From Sphingomonas kaistensis (GTDB taxonomy: Bacteria > Pseudomonadota > Alphaproteobacteria > Sphingomonadales > Sphingomonadaceae): a stretch of 64,000 bases of DNA. The notes below the pieces were generated by a model. It was given only the letters and a program-made list of their open reading frames with translations. It did not search any database and was not told the origin of the DNA. The position numbers were made by a program, and so were the translations under genes. Positions within the stretch are counted from its first letter, which is position 1. The number at the start of each line of letters is the position of its first letter. Below, piece by piece: positions 1 through 8,134 of the stretch. The stretch lies in contig NZ_CP145607.1 of NCBI RefSeq assembly GCF_036884275.1, positions 979,001 to 1,043,000 on the forward strand, read 5' to 3'.

Positions 1-144
1 CGCTTCTACGGGCTGCCACTCAACGAGGGCACGGTGACTCTGGAAAGGACTGAAACGGTCGTGCCGGAGCGGATGGAAGCTGCGGGATCGTCGCTGGTGC
101 CGTTCCACGCCGGGCAGACGCTCGGCTGGACCTTGCGGACTTAG
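1..144 (+). CDS. pyrC: Dihydroorotase (PyrC type), C-terminal end only
   Basis: The window opens inside this gene and only its last 47 codons are present, ending at a TAG. The visible peptide begins RFYGLPLNEGTV and ends with VPFHAGQTLGWTL. From memory this matches the C-terminus of the homodimeric PyrC dihydroorotase of E. coli (FYGLP, then VPF-AGET-W near the end). That enzyme closes N-carbamoyl-aspartate to dihydroorotate in the cytoplasm during pyrimidine synthesis. The catalytic metal site lies upstream of the window and cannot be checked. Its stop codon overlaps the stop of the convergent Crp/Fnr gene. Family assignment is good; the exact paralog is inferred from a short stretch. Confidence 0.8.
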   Translation, partial: RFYGLPLNEGTVTLERTETVVPERMEAAGSSLVPFHAGQTLGWTLRT

Positions 145-914
145 TAGCCCTCGGAAACCTTGGTCCCGCGGCCGGTCGATCCCAGCACCAGTTGGAAATG
201 CTTTTCAACCGCCGTGTAGCAGTCGCAGCTGACCTTCTGCAGCCCGCGCCGGTCGATCACCTGGATCGCGCCGCGGCGGTAGGAGATCAGCCCCTGTTCC
301 TGAAGCACGCGGGCGACTGCATTGACCGTGGTGCGCTGCACGCCGAGCAATCCCGCCAGGCTTTCCTGCGTCAGTTCGAGCCGGTCGCTGCCGGCTCGGT
401 CCTGCGCGTGTAGAAGCCAGCGCGCGGCGCGGGCTTCGATCGGGTGAAAGGCGTTGCAGGCCACCGACTGCATGACCTGCGCCAGAAGGGCATCGGCGTA
501 GCGGCAGAACAGATTGCGCAGGTGCGCACTGGTTTCCTTGGCTTTTTCCAGCACGTCCATCGGGACCAAGGCGGCCGAGCCGGGCAACTGGACGACCGCC
601 TGGGTAAAGGCCGGCGCCTCGCCGCAACTGATGATCCCGCCCACCGCGCCTTCGCGGCCGATCGAGGCGACCTCAACCGAGCGTCCGCCGGTCAGCTCAC
701 GCCGCATCGAGACCATCAGGCCGTCGAACGGAAACAGGCAGTGCTTGGTGACTTCGCCTTCGGCCAGAACGATCTCACCGCCGCCGAACGTCGCGATCTC
801 CATTTCTTCGGCAAACAGGGCGCGCTCGATGGGCGAGAGGGTGGCAAGCAAGCGATTGCCGGCGAACGCGGCATCGAGGCTCGACTCTGCGAGCAGATCG
901 CGAAGTTGATCCAT
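141..914 (-). CDS. Crp/Fnr family transcriptional regulator
   Basis: A 257-residue regulator with an N-terminal cyclic-nucleotide-binding-like beta-barrel (about residues 20-150, including the FGGGEIVLAEGE region) and a C-terminal winged helix-turn-helix (about 160-235). The recognition segment reads QESLAGLLGVQRTTVNAVAR. The N-terminal cysteine cluster expected of an oxygen-sensing FNR is absent, so the ligand cannot be named. A CDC motif lies near the C-terminus, as in other alphaproteobacterial members of this group. The ATG start at 914 follows an upstream region holding the palindrome TGTCGG-N4-CCGACA at 1028-1043, which could be its own operator. The gene is monocistronic and convergent with pyrC, the two stops overlapping. 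Confidence 0.9.
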   Translation of the reverse strand: MDQLRDLLAESSLDAAFAGNRLLATLSPIERALFAEEMEIATFGGGEIVLAEGEVTKHCLFPFDGLMVSMRRELTGGRSVEVASIGREGAVGGIISCGEAPAFTQAVVQLPGSAALVPMDVLEKAKETSAHLRNLFCRYADALLAQVMQSVACNAFHPIEARAARWLLHAQDRAGSDRLELTQESLAGLLGVQRTTVNAVARVLQEQGLISYRRGAIQVIDRRGLQKVSCDCYTAVEKHFQLVLGSTGRGTKVSEGY

Positions 915-1027
915 AAGCCCCGGTAACTCCCCACTCAGACCGCGGACGACCTGTCGAGGGAAAGCATTACGCTAGTGTTCCGATGGGAAGCAATACCTTA
1001 AAATATAAGGACTTAGGGCTACTTTTG

Positions 1028-1043
1028 TGTCGGCTAACCGACA
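1028..1043. promoter_or_regulatory. Inverted repeat upstream of the Crp/Fnr gene
   Basis: TGTCGG and CCGACA are perfect inverted 6-mers separated by CTAA. The element lies about 115 bp upstream of the Crp/Fnr start in a 238-bp non-coding gap that also holds an AT-rich stretch (about 997-1012), unusual for this genome. Two-fold symmetric half-sites with a 4-bp spacer fit the geometry of Crp/Fnr dimers, but the half-site is neither the classical TGTGA nor TTGAT. The operator role is inference. Confidence 0.35.
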
Positions 1044-1152
1044 GTCGGCAAGCACTTCGTTTTCCGTGGGTTAACGGCGAGATCGCGGTTTGTGCGGTGA
1101 GCGGTTGAACAGCGCACCACTGTCCGCTAAGCGCACCGCAGCCGAGGCATCC

Positions 1153-1245
1153 GGAGACGTGGGTGAGTGGCTGAAACCAGCGGTTTGCTAAACCGCCGTA
1201 GGGGGAATTCCCTTACCGAGGGTTCGAATCCCTCCGTCTCCGCCA
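1153..1245 (+). tRNA. tRNA-Ser (anticodon GCT)
   Basis: The acceptor arms GGAGACG (1153-1159) and CGTCTCC (1235-1241) pair perfectly. They are followed by a G discriminator and an encoded CCA. The anticodon stem is CGGTTT/AAACCG around GCT, which reads AGC and AGT serine codons. A long variable arm with a GGGGAA/TTCCC hairpin marks a class II tRNA, and the T-loop TTCGAAT is intact. The length of 93 nt including CCA is normal for tRNA-Ser. It stands alone, convergent with the hybrid kinase at 1292-2938. Confidence 0.97.
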
Positions 1246-1291
1246 TTCCTTTGAGATTGCGAACCAGCCGCTGCGGCGGCCCGCCGGACCC

Positions 1292-2938
1292 TCAGCCCGC
1301 TGCGCGCGAGCCGATCAGGGCGCCGATGCTGGCCGCCAGTTTTTCCAGCGTGAAGGGCTTGGTGATGAGCGCCATGCCGGGATCGAGAAAGTCAGTCAGC
1401 GCGGTGGCGTGCTCGGCATAGCCGGTGATGAACAGGATCGGCAGTCCGGGGCGCAGGCGGCGGGCCTGGTCGGCGAGTTCGCGCCCGTTGATGCCGGGCA
1501 TGCCGATGTCCGAGATCATGAGATCGATCGTCTCGTCCGACTGGAGGCAGGGAAGCGCGTCGGCCGGGTCGGCGATCTCGATCGGCGTGTAGTGAAGCTC
1601 CTCCAAGGCCTCGCGGATCAGCATGCGCACGGCATCTTCGTCCTCGACCACCAGCACCCGCTCGCCCGCGCCGCGCGCGGTCTGGACGGCCGTGTCGACT
1701 TTGGCGTCGACCGCGGTGGGACTGGTCGGAAGGTACAGGCAGATGCTGGTGCCGGCGCCCGGCGCGCTGTGGATGCGGACGCTGCCGCCGCTCTGCTCGG
1801 CGAAGCCATAGACCATCGACAGGCCAAGGCCGGTCCCCTGCCCGAGCGGTTTGGTGGTGAAAAAGGGCTCGAACACCTTGTCGAGCATGTCGGGCGGCAT
1901 GCCTTCGCCGGTGTCGGCGACCTTGATCAGGACGAAGTCGCCGTGGGCCGCGCCCGCGGGAATGTCGCCGCCTTGCGCGGTCATCGCGGAGATCACCAGG
2001 CTGCCCCCGTCGGGCATGGCGTCGCGCGCGTTCACCGCGAGGTTGAGGACGGCATTTTCGAGCTGGTTGCCGTCGGCCAACACCGGCGGCAAGTCGCGGG
2101 CGATGTCGGGCCGCAGCGTCACCGTTTCGGGCAGCGCATGGGTGACAAGCTGCGCCGCGGCGCCGAGCACGGCGGCGACGTCGAGCGGCTGGGCGTCGAG
2201 CGGCTGGCGGCGGGCGAAGGCGAGCAGGCGGTGGGTCAGGGCGGCGGCCCGCTCGGCCGAACCCAGCGCGGTGTCGAGATAACGCTGCAGGCCGTCGTAG
2301 CGCTCGTCGGCGATCCGCCGCCGCATCATGTCGATCGAGCCGATGATCCCGGTCAGCATGTTGTTGAAGTCGTGCGCGATGCCGCCGGTCAGCTGGCCGA
2401 CCGCTTCCATCTTCTGGCTTTGCCTGAGCGAGGCTTCGGCGCGCTCGCGTTCGGCGACTTCCTCCTTGAGGCGGCTCAACGCGAGTTCGAGTTCGGCGGT
2501 GCGTTCGCGGACCTGCGCTTCGAGCTGATCGGCGGCGCTGGCGAGGGCGAGGCGCTGCTGGTGGAGGTCGACGAACACGCCGACCTTGCTGCGCAGAATG
2601 TCGGCTTCGATCGGCTTCTGGATGAAGTCCACCGCGCCCGCTTCATAGCCGCGGAACCGGCGATGGGTATCGCCGCTGCCGGCGGTGACGAAGATGATCG
2701 GCACCCGGCGCGAGCGTTCGTTGCCGCGCATGAATTCTGCGAGCTCGAACCCGTCCATGCCCGGCATCTGGACGTCGAGCAGGGCCAACGCGACATCGTG
2801 CTGGAGCAACAGTTCGAGCGCTTCCTCGCCCGACCGCGCGCGCAGGAAGGTCAGGTGGTCGGCCCGCAGCAAGGCTTCCAGCGCGAGCAGATTTTCGTCG
2901 AGGTCGTCGACGATCAGCAGGTTGGTGGTAGCGGTCAC
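1292..2938 (-). CDS. Hybrid histidine kinase (REC-HisKA-HATPase-REC)
   Basis: A soluble 548-residue hybrid kinase with no membrane segment. A receiver domain at about 5-120 has its phospho-acceptor at D55 and the conserved K108. A coiled coil follows at about 125-175. The HisKA box GGIAHDFNN has H189, followed by an HATPase domain with the N box (NLAVNARDA) and the G box (GTGLGLS). A second receiver occupies roughly 435-545. The GTG start at 2938 forms a GTGA overlap with the stop of cheB; the longer open frame upstream is only shadow sequence. It is the last gene of a four-gene operon. The N-terminal receiver probably accepts phosphate from another kinase or tunes this one; no DNA-binding output is present, so the target is unknown. 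Confidence 0.92.
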   Translation of the reverse strand: MTATTNLLIVDDLDENLLALEALLRADHLTFLRARSGEEALELLLQHDVALALLDVQMPGMDGFELAEFMRGNERSRRVPIIFVTAGSGDTHRRFRGYEAGAVDFIQKPIEADILRSKVGVFVDLHQQRLALASAADQLEAQVRERTAELELALSRLKEEVAERERAEASLRQSQKMEAVGQLTGGIAHDFNNMLTGIIGSIDMMRRRIADERYDGLQRYLDTALGSAERAAALTHRLLAFARRQPLDAQPLDVAAVLGAAAQLVTHALPETVTLRPDIARDLPPVLADGNQLENAVLNLAVNARDAMPDGGSLVISAMTAQGGDIPAGAAHGDFVLIKVADTGEGMPPDMLDKVFEPFFTTKPLGQGTGLGLSMVYGFAEQSGGSVRIHSAPGAGTSICLYLPTSPTAVDAKVDTAVQTARGAGERVLVVEDEDAVRMLIREALEELHYTPIEIADPADALPCLQSDETIDLMISDIGMPGINGRELADQARRLRPGLPILFITGYAEHATALTDFLDPGMALITKPFTLEKLAASIGALIGSRAAG

Positions 2939-3507
2939 GGGGCCCCTAAGCGCAGCAGATGATCGGCGATGGCGTCCAGCGACAGGGCTCTCGCGGACGA
3001 GCATCGGGCGAGGGCGGCGGCGGGCATGGCAGCGGCATAGGCGGTCGCGGGGTCCTCGACCAGCACGCTTCCCCCGCGCGCCTCGATCGCAGCCGACCCG
3101 CGCGCACCATCCTCGTTGGCGCCGGTCAGCACCAGTGCGAGAAGCCCGGCGCCGAAGACGTCGGTGGCGCTTTCGAACAGGACGTCGATCGACGGGCGCG
3201 AAAACAACACGGGCTCGTCCGCCGACAGGGCGATGCTGGCCCCCGGCTCGACCAGCAGATGGTAGCCGGGCGGCGCGAAATAGATGGTGGCGGGAACGAT
3301 CGCTTCCTTGTCGTCGGGCTCAACCACCTTCATCGCGCATTTGGCTGAAAAAAGCGTTGTCAGGCCTGATGGCGTGGCCGGCACATGAACCACGATCAGG
3401 ATCGGCACCGGATAGTCGGCGGGCAGGCGCGGCAGGAGTTCAGACAGCGCCTGCACCGCGCCGGCCGAACTGCCGATGACGATGGCGGCGGGCGTGTCGG
3501 CGCTCAT
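2935..3507 (-). CDS. cheB: CheB-type protein-glutamate methylesterase (catalytic domain only)
   Basis: A 190-residue protein equal to the CheB methylesterase domain. It removes methyl groups from receptor glutamates in classical chemotaxis. Candidate catalytic residues are visible: Ser14 in IGSSAGA, His41 in VVHVPA and Asp133 in LTGANEDGA. The N-terminal receiver of ordinary CheB is missing, so control must come from a partner such as the receiver-bearing kinases encoded beside it. The ATG at 3507 overlaps the cheR stop (ATGA) and its own stop overlaps the GTG of the next kinase. No methyl-accepting receptor, CheA or CheW lies in the window, so the substrate may not be a chemoreceptor. Confidence 0.9.
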   Translation of the reverse strand: MSADTPAAIVIGSSAGAVQALSELLPRLPADYPVPILIVVHVPATPSGLTTLFSAKCAMKVVEPDDKEAIVPATIYFAPPGYHLLVEPGASIALSADEPVLFSRPSIDVLFESATDVFGAGLLALVLTGANEDGARGSAAIEARGGSVLVEDPATAYAAAMPAAALARCSSARALSLDAIADHLLRLGAP

Positions 3508-4340
3508 CCCTCGCTCCGCTGATAGATCTTTTCTTCGCGCACGAAGCTGGTGAAGGCGTCGGCGTGGCTCGAAAAACGTAAGGTTTCCTTGGAGCCGAGG
3601 CCGAGAAAGCCGCGCCGGGTCAGGCTGTCGCGAAACAGGCCGATGGCGCGGTCCTGCAGCGGCCGGTCGAAATAGATCATGACGTTGCGGCACGACACGA
3701 GCTGGCATTCGGTAAACACCTCGTCCGACACCAGGCTGTGGTCGGAAAAGACGACCTGCGCGCGCAGTTTCTTGTCGAACACCGCGCGGCCATAGGCGGT
3801 GGTGTAATAATCGGCGAGCGAAGTCTTGCCCCCGGCCTGCTGGTGGTTGCGGGTGAAGGTGGCGAGGCGGTCGAGCGAGTAGACGCCGCTACGCGCGATC
3901 TCGAGCGCGGCGGGGTTGATGTCGGTGGCATAGATCAGGGTGCGGTCGAGCAGGCCTTCTTCGTGCAGCATGATGGCGAAGGAATGGACTTCCTCGCCGT
4001 GGCTGCACCCGGCGATCCAGATCTTGAGCGAGGGATAGGTGCGCAGGTGCGGCACGACCTTGTCGCGCAGCGCCTTGAAGTAGGTCGGATCGCGAAACAT
4101 CTCGCTCACCTGCACCGTCAGATAGTCGAGCAGGCGGCCGACCATTGCCTCGCTGTGCAGCAATTGCTCCTGCATTGCCGAAAAGGTGGCAAAGCCGAGC
4201 TGGTCGCGGGCCTGGCGCAGGCGGCGCTTGATCGAGGCGCGGGCATAATGGCGGAAGTCGTAATGATAGCGTAGGTACAGCGCCTCCAGCAGCAGCTGTA
4301 TCTCGATATCCTCGACCGGTTCGGCAGGCTGGTGGTTCAC
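3504..4340 (-). CDS. cheR: CheR-type protein-glutamate O-methyltransferase
   Basis: A 278-residue S-adenosylmethionine-dependent methyltransferase. A helical N-terminal CheR domain (about 15-75) precedes the catalytic domain. The SAM-binding segment is IWIAGCSHGEEVHS, where classical CheR has ACSTGEEPYS, and the later motif CRNVMIYF matches CRN-LIYF. The GTG start at 4340 sits in a GTGA overlap with the upstream hybrid kinase, which places it within that operon. With the neighbouring CheB it should form a reversible methylation pair. Loss of the usual TGEEPY sequence near the SAM site is mild divergence. Substrate unknown. Confidence 0.9.
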   Translation of the reverse strand: MNHQPAEPVEDIEIQLLLEALYLRYHYDFRHYARASIKRRLRQARDQLGFATFSAMQEQLLHSEAMVGRLLDYLTVQVSEMFRDPTYFKALRDKVVPHLRTYPSLKIWIAGCSHGEEVHSFAIMLHEEGLLDRTLIYATDINPAALEIARSGVYSLDRLATFTRNHQQAGGKTSLADYYTTAYGRAVFDKKLRAQVVFSDHSLVSDEVFTECQLVSCRNVMIYFDRPLQDRAIGLFRDSLTRRGFLGLGSKETLRFSSHADAFTSFVREEKIYQRSEG

Positions 4341-7300
4341 CGCGGCATCCACACCCGGACCAGCGAGAGCAGTTTGTCGACGTCGAGCGGCTTGGCCATG
4401 TAGTCGCTGGCCCCGGCCGCCAGGCATTTCTCCTGGTCGTCGGGCATCGCCTTGGCGGTCAGCATGATGATCGGCAGCTTGTTCCAGTTCATGTCGCCGC
4501 GAATCCGGCGGGTCGCTTCCAGCCCGTCCATCACCGGCATCATGACGTCCATCAGGACGAGATCGACCGGGTCGCCGCCCGCGTTGGCCCGGGCCAGCGC
4601 GTCGAGCGCTTCCTGCCCGTTGCGGGCGATCGCCACCTTGGCGCCGCGCGGTTCGAGGATGTTGGTCAGCGAGTAGACGTTGCGGACGTCGTCCTCGACC
4701 ACCAGGATGGTGCGGCCTTCCAGCAGCGCGTCGCGGTGGCGGGCCTGCGCGATCATCTTCTGCTGCTCGGGCGGCAGTTCGGACACGACCTGGTGAAGGA
4801 ACAGGGTCACCTCGTCGAGCAGGCGTTCGGGCGATTTGGCGCCCTTGATGATGATCGAACTGGAATAACGCCGCAGTCGCTGTTCGTCGTCCTGGCTGAG
4901 ATCGTGGCCGGTGTAGACGATCACCGGCGGGAAGCTGTGCTCGCCGTCCTTGCTGAGCGTTTCGAGCAGCGAGAAGCCCGAGGCGTCTGGGAGCGACAGG
5001 TCGAGCACCATGCAGTCGAAGGTTTCTTCGCTGAGCAGCTCGAGGCACTCGGCCGCGGTGCCGGCGCCGACGGTTTCGATTTCCGGCCCGGCGAGCAGCT
5101 TGGCGACCGCGTCACGCTGCCGGTCGTCATCCTCGACGATCAGCACGCGGCGCATGGTGCGGGTGAGCTGCGCTTCGAGCGATTCGAGCGCATGGGCGAG
5201 CTCCTCGCGCTTCACCGGTTTCACTAGATAACCCATCGCGCCGAGCGAAAAGGCGGTTTGGGTCTGGTCGCTCGCGGAGATGACGTGGATCGGAATGTGG
5301 CGCGTTTCGTCCTCGCGCTTCAGCCGGTCGAGCACGGCGAGCCCCGACTGATCGGGAAGGCCGAGGTCGAGCACGATGCCACTCGGCTTATGCTCGCGCG
5401 CCAGTTCGAGCGCTTCTTCGGCGGTGCCGGCGACGAGCGTCTGGAAGGAGGCTTCGCGCGCGATGTCGCGGACGATGCCGGCGAAGGTGCGGTCGTCCTC
5501 CACGATCAGGAGCACACGGCGCCCGTCGCCAAGGTCGTCGCGATCGTCATCAAGCGGGGCGGAGCGCACCGCCGGCTTGCGCGAGGGCATCGCCGGCGGC
5601 GGCGTGGACGCGGACGGCGAACGGGCTGCATTTGCGGCGGCCTTGGGCTCGGTCCGCGCGGCGACCAGCGAGGGGTCGTATTCGACCGGGATGTCGACGG
5701 TGAAGCTGCTGCCCCGACCGGGCTCGCTCTTGAGCGAAATCGTGCCCCCGAGCAGCCGCGCCAGCTCACGCGAGATGGAAAGGCCAAGGCCGGTACCGCC
5801 GAACTTGCGGCTGATCGACCCGTCGGCCTGCTGGAACGCGTCGAAGATCGCCTGCTGCTGCTCGGGCGCGATGCCGATGCCGGTGTCGGTGACGCTCAGC
5901 GCCAGGCGGTCGCTGCCGACCCTGGCGATGGCCAGCGTAACCGATCCCGCCTCGGTGAACTTGAAGGCATTGGCGAGTAGGTTCTTGAGGATCTGCTCGA
6001 GCCGCTGACGGTCCGACACGATGCTGGCGGGCGCGTCCTCGTCGATCGCAAGCTCGAACGACAGGCCGCGCTCCCTCGCGATGGGATCGAAGGTGCGCTG
6101 CAGATCCTTGACCAGCCGCGTCACAGGAAGCTCGTCGGCACGGACCTCGACATGGCCGGCCTCGATCTTGGACAGGTCGAGAATGTCATTGATGAGGTTG
6201 AGAAGGTCGTTGCCCGATGCCTGGATGGTGCGGGCATATTGCGCTTGTTCGTCGGTCAGGTTGCCGGTCGGATTATCGCCCAGCAGCTTGGACAGGATCA
6301 GCAGCGAATTGAGCGGTGTGCGCAATTCGTGGCTCATGTTGGCGAGGAAGTCGGACTTGTACTGGCTCGCCTGCTCGAGCTCGCGGGCCTTGAGCTCGAC
6401 CGCCGCGCTCGAGCGGGTGAGGTCGTTCTTCTGGCTTTCCAGCAGCTGCGCCTGTTCTTCCAGCTGCGAATTGGTTTGTTCCAATTCGACCTGCTGCTGC
6501 TCCAGCCGGACCGCCGATTCCTTCAAGGCGCGGCCTTGTTCTTCCAGCTCCTCGTTCGAGACCTTGAGCTCTTCGCTCTGGACCTGAAGCTCTTCCGACT
6601 GGCGCTGGGTTTCCTCCAGCAAGGTCTGGAGTTCGGTGCGATATTTGGCGGAGCGGAGCGCGGTGCCGGCCGGCTGGGCGATGTGGCCGAGAAGTTCGAG
6701 CACGCGGTCGTCCACCGCCTTGAGGAAGCCGAGTTCGACCACCCCGTTGACGATCCCCTCCGCCCGAAGCGGCGCGATGACCAGGTGGCGCGGCACGTCG
6801 CGGCCGAGGGCGGAGCCGATGGTGAGGTAGCCTTCGGGCACCTCGTCGAGGACCATCGGCGCGCCGTCGGCGGCGACCCGGCCGAGCAGCCCTTCGCGTA
6901 GCGCGAAACGCTCGGGCACCTTGGCATCTTCGGGCACGCCGAGCGTCGCCATGCGCTGGAACACGCCATGCTCGCCCTTGAACAGGACGCTGGCCTGCGC
7001 GCCGGTATAAGCGGTGAGGAAGTCGACGATATCGCCCGACAGTTCGCGCACGGTCTTGTCGCCGAGCATCGCCTGGCCGAGTCCCGCTTCGCCCGCGCTC
7101 AGCCACAACTGGCGGCGGCGGACGAGCATGGCGCGATGGTTGAGCAGGCCGATCGCGATCGCCAGCACCATGCCGACCAGGGCGGCGATGACGGCGCTCA
7201 TCGTGGCGGTCTGGAACGCCCTGGTGCGCTGCTCGACGCGGGCCTCACGGTTTCGCCGCTCTTCATTGCGCAGCTCGCCGATCCGCGCGCGCACGGCGTC

Positions 7301-7774
7301 CATCTCGGCCTTGTCGCGATCCTGATCGATCGCCGCCAGGGTCGCCGTGAGGCCCTGCTGCTGGCGAAGGGCGATGGAGCGTTGCAGTGTGGCGAACTTG
7401 CTTGCGACCTGCGGGCGGAGGGCTTGCAGGCTGGCCTGCTGCGGGGGGTCATCGCGGGTCAGCCGATCGAGCGTCCGAAGCGTCGCTTCGCTGCGTGTCT
7501 GGGCGTCGCGATAGGGTTCGAGGTAGGAGGGATTGCCGGTCAACAGGAAACCGCGCTGGCCGGTTTCGGCGTCCTGCATCGCGGACAGCAGGTCGGCCAG
7601 GCCGACGATCACCTCGTGGGTGGCGGTGACCTGCTCGGTCTCTTCCCGAACGGCCTTGATGGTCAGGGCGGAGATGGTGCCCGATGCCAGAAAGAAGAGC
7701 AGCGCGGCGACGACGCCCGCCAGCGTGCCGAGGTTCATTCCGGCGCCCGAGGCACCTTCCTCATTCCTGTTCAT
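4337..7774 (-). CDS. Membrane hybrid histidine kinase with CHASE3, GAF and three receivers
   Basis: A 1145-residue multidomain sensor. A transmembrane helix (about 13-35), a periplasmic CHASE3-type region (about 40-180) and a second transmembrane helix (about 187-210) precede a GAF-like domain (about 240-385). A long glutamate/glutamine-rich coiled coil (about 390-495) leads to HisKA with the H box SHELRTPLN, then HATPase with GTGLGLS. Three receivers follow (roughly 770-1140), each with the acidic pocket and phospho-Asp (LDLGLPD, LDLSLPD, MDVMMPVMDG). It heads the operon with cheR, cheB and a second hybrid kinase. The ATG at 7774 is chosen; an ATG at 7738 lies 12 codons further in and is possible. 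No Hpt or DNA-binding domain is present, so the final output lies elsewhere. Chained receivers suggest a phosphorelay or several inputs. Confidence 0.9.
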   Translation of the reverse strand: MNRNEEGASGAGMNLGTLAGVVAALLFFLASGTISALTIKAVREETEQVTATHEVIVGLADLLSAMQDAETGQRGFLLTGNPSYLEPYRDAQTRSEATLRTLDRLTRDDPPQQASLQALRPQVASKFATLQRSIALRQQQGLTATLAAIDQDRDKAEMDAVRARIGELRNEERRNREARVEQRTRAFQTATMSAVIAALVGMVLAIAIGLLNHRAMLVRRRQLWLSAGEAGLGQAMLGDKTVRELSGDIVDFLTAYTGAQASVLFKGEHGVFQRMATLGVPEDAKVPERFALREGLLGRVAADGAPMVLDEVPEGYLTIGSALGRDVPRHLVIAPLRAEGIVNGVVELGFLKAVDDRVLELLGHIAQPAGTALRSAKYRTELQTLLEETQRQSEELQVQSEELKVSNEELEEQGRALKESAVRLEQQQVELEQTNSQLEEQAQLLESQKNDLTRSSAAVELKARELEQASQYKSDFLANMSHELRTPLNSLLILSKLLGDNPTGNLTDEQAQYARTIQASGNDLLNLINDILDLSKIEAGHVEVRADELPVTRLVKDLQRTFDPIARERGLSFELAIDEDAPASIVSDRQRLEQILKNLLANAFKFTEAGSVTLAIARVGSDRLALSVTDTGIGIAPEQQQAIFDAFQQADGSISRKFGGTGLGLSISRELARLLGGTISLKSEPGRGSSFTVDIPVEYDPSLVAARTEPKAAANAARSPSASTPPPAMPSRKPAVRSAPLDDDRDDLGDGRRVLLIVEDDRTFAGIVRDIAREASFQTLVAGTAEEALELAREHKPSGIVLDLGLPDQSGLAVLDRLKREDETRHIPIHVISASDQTQTAFSLGAMGYLVKPVKREELAHALESLEAQLTRTMRRVLIVEDDDRQRDAVAKLLAGPEIETVGAGTAAECLELLSEETFDCMVLDLSLPDASGFSLLETLSKDGEHSFPPVIVYTGHDLSQDDEQRLRRYSSSIIIKGAKSPERLLDEVTLFLHQVVSELPPEQQKMIAQARHRDALLEGRTILVVEDDVRNVYSLTNILEPRGAKVAIARNGQEALDALARANAGGDPVDLVLMDVMMPVMDGLEATRRIRGDMNWNKLPIIMLTAKAMPDDQEKCLAAGASDYMAKPLDVDKLLSLVRVWMPR

Positions 7775-8134
7775 CGTGCGCGGCAGCTTCCCGTGGTTGC
7801 GAGGACGACACGCGTTTCCATGACCGATCGATCTTCGCAACCCGCAATCGGCGTGGAGGGCCCTGCCAACCTCCTGTCGTTAACCGGCAAACTTGCGCTC
7901 ACGGGCGAGTATCGGGCCCGGTTCAGTTCGTTCATGGCGCGCTCAGCGCTGCCATGGCAGAAAGGCTAAAGCCTTGGTTTTCCGCTGCTTGTTGCGCATC
8001 CGGAACCTGATTGGGCGGCCTTTCGTTGGGGTGGCGCTGACTTTGATCGGTGCTGGCCTGGGATCCGGGCCTGTCTTCCTGTTCGACACGGAAGGCGCCG
8101 ATCGAGGTTACCGGAACATATCGGAGGAAAGCAT
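7775..8134. other. 360-bp divergent intergenic region
   Basis: This is the only gene-free stretch over 300 bp. It separates the chemosensory-like operon (leftward) from the lipoprotein gene (rightward). It holds the EcfG-type element at 8002-8027 and a strong ribosome binding site (GGAGGA) just before 8135. Short open frames here have no codon pattern or ribosome site that supports a gene. No clear promoter for the leftward operon was identified. Confidence 0.6.
8002..8027 (+). promoter_or_regulatory. EcfG-type general stress response promoter
   Basis: GGAAC at 8002-8006 and CGTT at 8024-8027 are separated by exactly 17 bp. This matches the alphaproteobacterial EcfG (sigma-EcfG/SigT) consensus GGAAC-N16/17-CGTT as known from the literature. 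It points at the lipoprotein and L,D-transpeptidase pair and would give a leader of roughly 100 nt before the ATG at 8135. The match and orientation are seen directly; use in the cell is inferred. Confidence 0.6.

Noticed and set aside
1409..2962. Long plus-strand open frame (517 codons) opposite the hybrid kinase
   Set aside because: It is antisense to a clear REC-HisKA-HATPase-REC gene, and its His/Gly/Asp/Arg-rich composition is typical of shadow frames in GC-rich DNA.
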